Shown here piece by piece: positions 57,601-64,000 of a DNA stretch of 64,000 nt. Origin of the DNA: Heliocidaris tuberculata. Its lineage: Eukaryota > Echinodermata > Echinoidea > Camarodonta > Echinometridae. Where the stretch lies: contig CM046832.1 of assembly GCA_025618425.1 (NCBI GenBank), positions 26,626,974 through 26,690,973 of the forward strand. The letters are read 5' to 3'. The position numbers and the translations under genes were made by a program. Position 1 is the stretch's first letter; each line of letters opens with the position of its first letter. Below the pieces are notes generated by a model. The model did not search any database. It was not told where the DNA came from and saw only the letters and a list, made by a program, of their open reading frames with translations.

Positions 57601-60600
57601 AAGAGGAACAAATAAACTTCAAAAACTTAACAACAATCTGGGTGAATAACATTTGAACAGGCTCTTAATCCTGGGAGGAAAATAAATGTCCAAAACAATT
57701 TTCCAGTTTGTGTTCCTAGTCACCCTGATGTTCCTACTTTACGATAACCAAATACTTTATTTTTCCTCTCAAAAGAAACAAATCTCCTTGTGAATTTGTG
57801 AAAATTACATATTGTTTGGACATTTTATGACTATGTGGAGTATATAGTGTTTTGTCATTCTGGCTGACTTTGCAAGAACTGAATTTGTAATATCTGTGGA
57901 TAGTGTATGCAAATGGTCCCAGAATTATTTTACTAAATTATCTTTATTTACATTTCTGTTGCACCACCACAACAGAAACATGATGGTAGTAGTACCCTTC
58001 ACAGTGAAACATAAAACAGCTCAACACATCTGATTACTTATTTTTTACAGGCCTTCAAATTTTTTCACATGTCTATTGGTGACTAACCGATCAGGCTCTT
58101 CACCCCAACATTTTTAGGTAAACTTTGAAGGACAAGTTTAGTTTATCTTACACATGCAAACAAGGAAACTGGTGAATATTATTTTTCGTGTTGTCTTTAG
58201 TAGTAAACATGTTTACACATCGCTAAGCAAATATGCCATACTTTACACCAGTCCCTAAGTCTTTCATTTCAAATTAATCACAATTTCAGGCTAACCAAAT
58301 TCTGATGAATAAAACCTTTGGATGCTTGTTGGGGTTTATATTCATGGTACTGCATTGTTTTCATAAAGTCATAATAGAGGTCAAAAAGAAACAGATTTGA
58401 TGAATATGCAAAGTCATTTCAGAAAAGTATGGAAGTCAAACAAAGCCCCAATTAGTATGAGCAAGTTTCTTGTTTGTTGCTGCTTAAACATCATATAAAA
58501 AACTTACATAAATGTATATCAGCTTAAAGGCATTGATTAACTTTGCCCAGGATTGAAAAAAAAAAAATCACTGTTCCAGCTAATGCTGTAATCATAATTG
58601 CAAACCTTTAGCTCAGACAGGAATCGCCTGAGTTTTATAAGCTGATTGGTCGTTTATATATCAATATATTTACGAGTGAACATTGATGTCGGGATAGAGT
58701 ACCACCGAACCCTAAAGAACTCTTACGGTTGGCATACCTCGCTCTATCACAGAATACCGTACGGGCTGGAAACCCGCTCTGAAATCGCCAAGCGCTGGTG
58801 CTTGGTTTTTGTGACTGCAGCGCAGCGAAGAAGCCGAGCGACTTGCACTAGCGATTGATCGCGATTTTCTCTTTTTTAGGATAGTAAACGGGTTCCATTT
58901 TCTCTCATACTTTCACATATCCTTAATTATATATGTAGTTAGAGGACTGCACACAATTCACTGGCATTTGAGCTGATTTTACAATTTTTCACAAAGTTAA
59001 TCAATCACTTTAAGATTTTAAACCTAGGATTTATGTATCACATGCAACTGATAACCTACATTGTAAAAAATTACTATAGGAATTTACAGTAAATTACTGG
59101 CAACCCGCTGCACAGTAAATTACTGTATTTTTCACGGTATTTTACGTTTTATTCTAAAGTTAAACGGTAAACAGTATATCTGTAAAAATACAGTATTTAA
59201 CTGTAAATGATACAGTATTTTACTGTGCAGCTGGGTTGCCAGTAATTTGCTGTAATTCCTACAGTAATTTTTTACAGTGTAACTCTTATCCCTCAAATAT
59301 TAAGAATCTGCAAACAAAGTACATTGTATTTGTACATATCCAACATATCAAAAGAAAAGAGGACATAATAATCTTAGTCTGATCTGGGTGCAAAAATTCT
59401 TCTTCATTTGTACAAATATGTTGAATGAAAGATTATTAACAGTCATACTTCATAGGTTTACATTAGTTTCTGTTTAATTTTGTTAACGTATGAAAACCAG
59501 ACCATTTGAATTCTCCTTGACATCATAAGAAGTTAGATCCCTTTTTTTCCCTGTTCATTTTCTGTTCTCATGAAATCTCTTTCAGCTGCCAATGAAAATA
59601 TGCTCATTTCTTTCGAAGCACCTGGATTTCTTAACAGAATGAAATAGAAACTACAAGTATGCATTAATGATTACCTTGTGTATCAACAGGGCACCGTGAC
59701 GGAAATGAAGAAAAACTGAAACCAGAGGGTGCTGTAACATAGCAGATATCTCCCATTTAAGTACACAGAGAATTAAACAAAGAAATAAGATCCCTTCACC
59801 TGTCCCTGTGAAACTGAGACTGTTTAGCCATGTTTTTTTAATTATTAAAGTCAAACAGGGTGGTACTATTTTCTGGATAGAATAATTTTGCTGAGACTGA
59901 CCCTCCCATCCACTTGAAAAAATGCGTACAGGATTCACACCCATGAAAATCGCAAGGTACGATGTGTACACAGGAAAACATTACAATAAACTGAGGGGCA
60001 GGTGGCAGCGGAGGGTCAGTGCGTTGAAATGATTTTCATATTATTCTTCAAACGACAGTATCGAAAAAAAACTATAAGGTCTTTGCAAAAACAGGTTAGC
60101 TGAATAAGCACCTGCATATTACATGCACTCATGCAGTTTACTCACTGAAAGAGGCAATTAAGTACATATTGTTTTTGAAAGTTTCAGAAAGATATGCAGA
60201 AATTATACAGAGAACAACTGCTGAAAGTATTTTAGATGTTGTATGACCCAATACCTTCAGATGTATCTCCATATCCGTAGCATATAAAATGTGGTGTATA
60301 GGAAGTGATAATATTCATGTTAATGTAAATGAATTATGGGCTGAGTGGTACTGTATAAGTGGTTATTTTCGCGGTGGTTTTATTTTCGCGATTTTCGCGA
60401 GTCGGTCCTCGCGAAAATTTCCACTTCAATATATGGCTGTTTATAGTAACAAAAACATCACAAAAATCGTGAAATTAAACCCTCGCGAATTTCCCTACAT
60501 AGTCCAAAATCGCGAAAATATCTGTACGCGAAAAAAACAGCTTATACAGTATTTGTCTTGAATTTTTTTCCTGACTTTTGGAAACATTTTTAATATTAAC

Positions 60601-62491
60601 TCTTACTCTGCCAAGGGGTTTAGATCTCTTCACAATTTTACCAAAATGTGATCAATGCTTACTTTTCAAATGTCATTCATTAACCATCTATTGTTTCAGA
60701 AAAATATTGTGTACAAAACTTGTAGGAAATTTATTACTATTTCTTATGATACCAAACATTATTTTACCCAACTTTATGCATAAGAATTATTGAAAATTAT
60801 ATTTGAGTTTCTTTTTTGTCCATTATTTTGTGGTTTCTCATTTGTTTACTATTGTTCAATGTTGAAATAAGGTAATATCTTTTCTTAAATTTGCAATTTT
60901 CTCTGAAAATTTATATGGTACCATATACATGTAATTATAATCATATATTTAGAATGCTTGATTTGTGCTCAAAATTTTGATATACATTGACCACCATATA
61001 CATGTACCTTTCCTGTGGTCGAGCAGTTGGTGAATGAAAATGACAAGTCTATCTGTCACATATATGTGACATTGGCACTGAAAGAGTTAAGGCAGCACAA
61101 ATATGAAAACTTCTGATATTGCCAAGGGTAAATCTCAAAAGAAGAAAAATTTTGTGAAATTTTCTATAAGAACACTATTTTAGCATGTAGTGTTGAAAAT
61201 TTATGGACTTTTTTTTATTACATCATGCAATACAGCTATTGTGTCAATGTCATGTTTGTTTTGTATTATTTCCACTGATTTTGTATGCAATTATTTGTGA
61301 TTTATAACTTCATGTTCTTGTTATTTCAAACATGATCATATTATATGTAAAAATCCTGTGCTAAATTTCCTTGATATTATTGATGGTCGAATAAAACTGA
61401 ATTGAATTGAATTGAATTGATATTGAATTGAATTGATAAAATGGAAACTTACTGTCCGACAGATACAGTCAGATCTTTATTCAATTTCAGATTAATTCAA
61501 ACTAGATTAGAGTGACTCAGTTAAAATAAAATATCTTGGTTCTGAAGCTACAGTATGTTACATTTGTACGAATATGATATGCTTACATGACTGCATGTAC
61601 TGAACTACATGAATAACTTTTTGGAATGTGTCTATAGGCTAGTGAATAACAGTATTAATGTTTGTGTACATGCGAATCATGTGAACATTTGATGCCAAGA
61701 AAATCCTATTCTTAATCACTTCTCTTTTTGATGATTGAATAGATTGAAATATTTGTGTTCTCAGTTTGATGAATAGGAAGTAGGTTACTATACAATGCAC
61801 TGATATTCACCTTATGAACCTCTGCAACTAGCCAACTACACTAAGAATTATTTATGATCTCACACACATTGAAAAGTATGTACTCCCCAATTCAATACAG
61901 AAAATGTTGGTTTGAGGTACAATTTACTGATGTTTCAAGTCATGAATAGCTATAGAAAGATTTATTTATGATCTTTATAAAGAAATTGAAAAAAAAATAT
62001 TGTGGTGTTCACTGATATTGAAAGGAATATATTCCCTGGTATATTTCAGGATACCAATGATAATTTATGACTTTCATTCACAACCATGATTGATATTTCC
62101 AAAGCTGTTTGGAATTATATTATATCATATTATATCATACCAGTAATGTGATTCGTGCTATACAAACATGGAATATTTTAATTGTTGTTATTATTGTTAT
62201 TATTGTTATTAATGTTATTATAGTTATCATTATATTTAAGACATTTCTTATATTTCAAAACTGTTTCCCCAGATACCTGCCCCGATGAAGGGATTGAATC
62301 CATTGAAAGTATTCCTGCACCTGTCCTTGAAGAGTCTTTCATGGTTACGCCTTATTTCACGTCATGCTCACCAAATCATGAGTTCATGTTCAATAAACCT
62401 CTTAATCATTCGTCCTGCCACACCCCCTGTAGTCATGGCAACGCAGCAGCCTATGCTGGACTGAACATCACCTTCAAAGCAGATCAGTGGA
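45216..62491 (+). CDS. 5' part of a gene for a secreted or type I membrane protein
   Basis: Three exons (45216-45341, 56913-56955, 62273-62491) join in frame with correct phases (0, then 1, then 1). The gene continues past 62491, and no further exon was recognised by 64000. The first 129 or so residues are a 24-residue signal peptide ending in the A-x-A site ANA, then an extracellular, Cys-rich segment of about 105 residues with at least nine cysteines and N-glycosylation sites (NHS, NIT). The stretch AYAGLNITFKAD recalls the N-terminal ectodomain of IL-17 receptor D (SEF), but this is memory-based and weak (about 0.2). Alternative: another cytokine-type or orphan receptor. Introns are long (11.6 and 5.3 kb). 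Confidence 0.7.
45342..46967. other. Intron 1, first part
   Basis: AT-rich, with a T run at about 45890-45914 and a (TA)n tract at 45538-45597. Otherwise nothing recognised. Confidence 0.6.
45538..45597. repeat. (TA)n microsatellite, about 60 bp
   Basis: About 30 uninterrupted TA units 200 bp downstream of exon 1. Confidence 0.95.
46968..47495. repeat. Degenerate minisatellite, unit about 70-90 bp
   Basis: Recurring blocks GGATCATGATTGGCTTGG, GAGAGTTCC, TAGCATTAGCCAATGAGGATCA-type and ACTTG repeat about six or seven times with many substitutions. An old tandem array in intron 1. Confidence 0.75.
47700..48215. repeat. AT-rich palindromic tandem array
   Basis: Units of about 60-70 bp contain ATTATTTATAAATAATGA (itself nearly palindromic), GATTTCACATAT and ATGAATTAACCGATTTCC in order. 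About seven degenerate copies in intron 1, 200 bp beyond the other array. Confidence 0.8.
48216..51712. other. Intron 1, middle part
   Basis: Mostly AT-rich unique sequence. Includes a (TTTA)n-ended repeat at 50161-50340 with CTGCAGGGTTGG / CACCCTGCAG words, probably the reversed 3' end of a retroelement. 51030-51260 resembles an arm of the TTAA foldback family (AGAGAGTTATGGAAGTTTGA, AAATTGGCAAAAT). No exon recognised. Confidence 0.5.
51713..51888. mobile_element. 176-bp MITE related to the 2.8-kb TIR element
   Basis: GGGCTCGTCACATTTGTCTG and CAGACAAATGTGACCAGCCC form the ends, followed inward by AACGATAAC / CGTTATC and AGGTACACC / GGTGTACC pairs. It matches the termini of 30276-33046, so it is a short deletion derivative of that family. 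Confidence 0.85.
51930..52181. repeat. Foldback built of ATTCATAAGGAC words
   Basis: GCTATTCATAAGGACC, its reverse complement GGTCCTTATGAATAGC and close variants occur about ten times in both orientations. The region folds into several alternative hairpins. Confidence 0.75.
52184..52322. repeat. 70-bp tandem duplication
   Basis: Two copies starting GTTACCCCTCTCAAATTTGT at 52184 and 52254. They are identical except for a one-base deletion in the second (ACATGTATGC against ACTGTATGC), so the duplication is recent. Confidence 0.92.
53594..53788. mobile_element. TA-flanked MITE (CAGTYAAACCTG termini)
   Basis: TACAGTTAAACCTGTATAAA at the left is mirrored by CAGGTTTGACTGTA at the right. Inner blocks AAAGACC / GTGGTCTTTATGA repeat in both orientations. 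TA at both ends, about 195 bp, non-coding. Confidence 0.8.
53789..56436. other. Intron 1, late part; no gene seen
   Basis: AT-rich. Contains GGACCTAGTAGGTCCATG repeats (53818-53880), the triplet duplication CTGGAGCTGTC (54512-54540) and a T run then G run at 55926-55958. No exon recognised. Confidence 0.5.
56437..56614. mobile_element. TA-flanked MITE (CAGKTAACTCT termini)
   Basis: TACAGGTAACTCTGCCTAAG is mirrored by CTTATGGAGAGTTAACTGTA. Internal CGACTTAGGCGAA / CGACTAAGGCGA words repeat. About 178 bp, directly followed by the long hairpin. Confidence 0.85.
56628..56820. repeat. Near-perfect 193-bp hairpin 92 bp upstream of exon 2
   Basis: The left arm from TATAGAAAGGTTTAC through CCTGAAAAGGACTG and GTGAGTTTTTGGAAG is mirrored almost base for base, with arms of about 90 bp and a small loop near 56720. 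The arm includes the smaller palindrome AGTCCTGAAAAGGACT. It would form a long dsRNA stem in the pre-mRNA. Confidence 0.92.
56913..56955 (+). CDS. Second coding exon, 43 bp
   Basis: Acceptor TTTTCCAG, donor GTAAGA at 56956. Encodes DNFPCSIAELGYQF plus one base of the next codon. Very short; supported by phase continuity on both sides and by a Cys in keeping with the ectodomain. Confidence 0.6.
56956..59056. other. Intron 2, first part
   Basis: AT-rich, with a G run at 57427-57434. 58680-58860 is a GC-richer island of unknown nature (CGCTCTATCAC, GAAACCCGCTCTGAAATCGC). It has no tRNA fold by eye and no coding match. Confidence 0.45.
59057..59281. mobile_element. TA-flanked MITE (ACTGTAAAAAATTACTG type)
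   Basis: TACATTGTAAAAAATTACTA is mirrored by AGTAATTTTTTACAGTGTA. Both arms contain GGCAACCC(G)CTGCACAGTAA-type blocks. 225 bp with TA at both ends. Confidence 0.88.
60349..60551. mobile_element. TA-flanked MITE with TTTTCGCG words
   Basis: TACTGTATAAGTGGTTATTT at the left is mirrored by ACAGCTTATACAGTA at the right. The interior has CGCGAAAA / TTTTCGCG words in both orientations, unusually CpG-rich for its surroundings. About 203 bp. Confidence 0.85.
61100..61436 (+). mobile_element. 3' end of a CR1/L2-like retrotransposon
   Basis: A stretch ending GATGGTCGAATAAAACTGAA and then a (GAATT)n tandem tail to about 61436. Short tandem tails of this type mark the 3' end of CR1/L2-group elements. 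The upstream limit is uncertain and no coding part is present. Confidence 0.5.
62273..62491 (+). CDS. Third coding exon, 219 bp
   Basis: Acceptor TTTCCCCAG, donor GTAAGT at 62492. Encodes about 73 residues with Cys residues in SCSPNHEF and SSCHTPCSHG, ending AYAGLNITFKADQW in phase 1. Confidence 0.75.
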
Positions 62492-63456
62492 GTAAGTGAA
62501 ATGATGGGGGGAGGACAGGAGGGAATAAAAGGGTTTAGATTACCATTGGATGCTGTTTATTGGAAGACAACCCCCCCCCCTCTCTCTCTCTCCCCCCCCC
62601 CCCCTCTCTCTCCCCCCCCCCCTCTCTCTCTCCCCCCCTCTCTCTCTCTCTCTCTCTCTCTAATTCAATTCAATTCAAGGTTTATTTGAACTGAATTGAC
62701 TGAATTGTTACAGTTGCACAATTTAAAAAATACGGCAATCACAATTTACAAATATAAAATTACAATAAATATGCTTAGGTACAAATGCTTAGGTACAAAT
62801 TATATACATGTAAGGAATCAATAAATTAAGATACAAAACAGAAATACAATTTTCCTCTGCCATTGTGAATATACTTTTATGATATCATCATATCATTTAG
62901 TTAGATAATCATGCAGGGTACAGGAAATAATTGATACAGGAACAAAGAATTATTCTCTGTCTCTCTCTTTCTCTGTCTCCCTCTCTCTGTCTCCCTGTCT
63001 CTTCCCAATACATCAACAGATGTATGCTTCGCTTGTAGCTTCATGCTTTGACTGTGTGGTTACAAATTCTTTTAGACCAGCCTGTATGTAGCACATAGAT
63101 TGTATGAGATTGTACAATATATTTTGGTTAAAAAAACTTGAATCATCATATTTTGAATAAATAACCAATAGGCTCCTATGATTAGGTGTGACTAATTGTT
63201 GAAAGATAATGCAATCAGAGGATTTTTTTATAACAGAATTTGAAGATAAGAACCATATGTACAATGTGGTTAATTTTCCTCTTGTATAGTTTTAGAAACA
63301 TACAGAAATGATTTGAAATCAGATCACCAGGTTTTATCCCAATTTTGTTTTCACTTCCATACATGTAACTCTCTATAAATACCCGTGAAAACATTTTGTC
63401 ATATTATAGAGTATGTGCTTTTGTTCTGAAACCAAATTAATAAAACAGTTTGTAAT
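62492..63456. other. Intron 3: simple repeats and reversed retrotransposon tail
   Basis: C/CT-rich tract at 62569-62660, then on the minus strand a CR1/L2-type end (AACCTTGAATTGAATTGAAT at 62660-62682) whose 3' UTR probably extends to about 63000. A (TCTC)n stretch lies at 62952-63004. No exon recognised. Confidence 0.5.
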
Positions 63457-64000
63457 TAAAGGGAAATCCAACCTTAATAGCAAGTTGCTTTGAAAGAAAG
63501 AGGAAAAATCAGAGAAGCAGATTGGTGAAAGTTTGAACGAAATCGGACAAGTAATAAGAAAGTTATGATTTTTTGAAAGTTGTAATCACTATGCATGTGG
63601 GAATTTCAAATTGGCCGAATAGGTAATGTCACTGTGATGTAGCTGTGGACAACTCCCCCATTCACTCTAACACACAAAATGACTAAAATGTCACTTTTTT
63701 TCAAAATGCATTACTCAGTAGGATCTTTTCGTTCATGAGGACCTATAAACAATATGCTATCTCCAATATATTTTGAGTTCTGCCCCAAGGGTAAAGGCGC
63801 CTTGAAGAAAACCGCAAATTAATGATATTTTTGTGTACGACAAATGGGAGAGTTGTCCACAAAAATGTCACAATTGACTCACCAAATTGCCAATTTGAGA
63901 TTCGCACAGATGTAGTGATCTCATTTTTCAAACATCCATAACTTTCTTAGTCCTTGTCCGATTTCTTTCAAACTTTCACCATCCTGTTTTTCTTATTTTT
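63457..64000. mobile_element. TTAA foldback element cut by the window end
   Basis: Starts TTAAAGGGAAATCCAACCTT. The left arm includes AAATCGGACAAGTAATAAGA, AAATTGGCCGAA and AACTCCCC blocks. The mirrored arm, from about 63840, reaches ATAACTTTCTTAGTCCTTGT and TTTCAAACTTTCACC before the window ends. Same family as 22272-23085. Confidence 0.8.

Overview
The window is animal nuclear DNA: AT-rich, intron-rich and full of dispersed inverted repeats and homopolymer runs. Echinoderm, most likely sea urchin, fits best. The reasons are paired single-exon rhodopsin-class GPCRs resembling the lineage-expanded receptors known from sea urchins, frequent TACATGTA palindromes, many poly(G)/poly(C) runs, and several families of short terminal-inverted-repeat (TIR) elements. 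The organism call is inference; no species-specific marker was seen.

Layout. (1) 288-13217 (+): the last six exons of a multi-exon gene whose start lies left of the window. All splice phases agree and it ends at a TGA at 13215-13217, with a long AT-rich 3' UTR. It looks like a helical scaffold protein with a low-complexity tail, possibly related to the TBK1/IKK-epsilon C-terminus (weak). (2) Its 10.2-kb intron holds a duplicated 0.67-kb block, a small foldback and a GC-rich island. The island carries a minisatellite open in nearly all six frames, followed by a coiled-coil segment and a BEN-like domain in a different frame. (3) 19759-20783: a rearranged foldback transposon and a telomere-like tract. 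(4) 20866-21924 and 24720-25892 (-): two paralogous intronless GPCRs with a TTAA-flanked foldback element between them. (5) 25893-44930: no host gene recognised. It holds a mariner-like foldback, a 2.8-kb TIR element, several miniature inverted-repeat elements (MITEs), a 5'-truncated non-LTR retrotransposon with an intact 17-bp target-site duplication, a 1.4-kb TIR element, a perfect 43-bp inverted repeat and a decayed CR1/L2-like retrotransposon 3' end. (6) 45216-62491 and beyond (+): the first three coding exons of a gene for a secreted or membrane protein with a clear signal peptide. Its two introns carry two minisatellites, four TA-flanked inverted-repeat elements and a near-perfect 193-bp hairpin just upstream of exon 2.

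The three host loci (scaffold-like gene, GPCR pair, signal-peptide gene) show no evident functional link. Exon calls rest on matched splice sites, phase continuity and coding character, not on transcripts or database searches.
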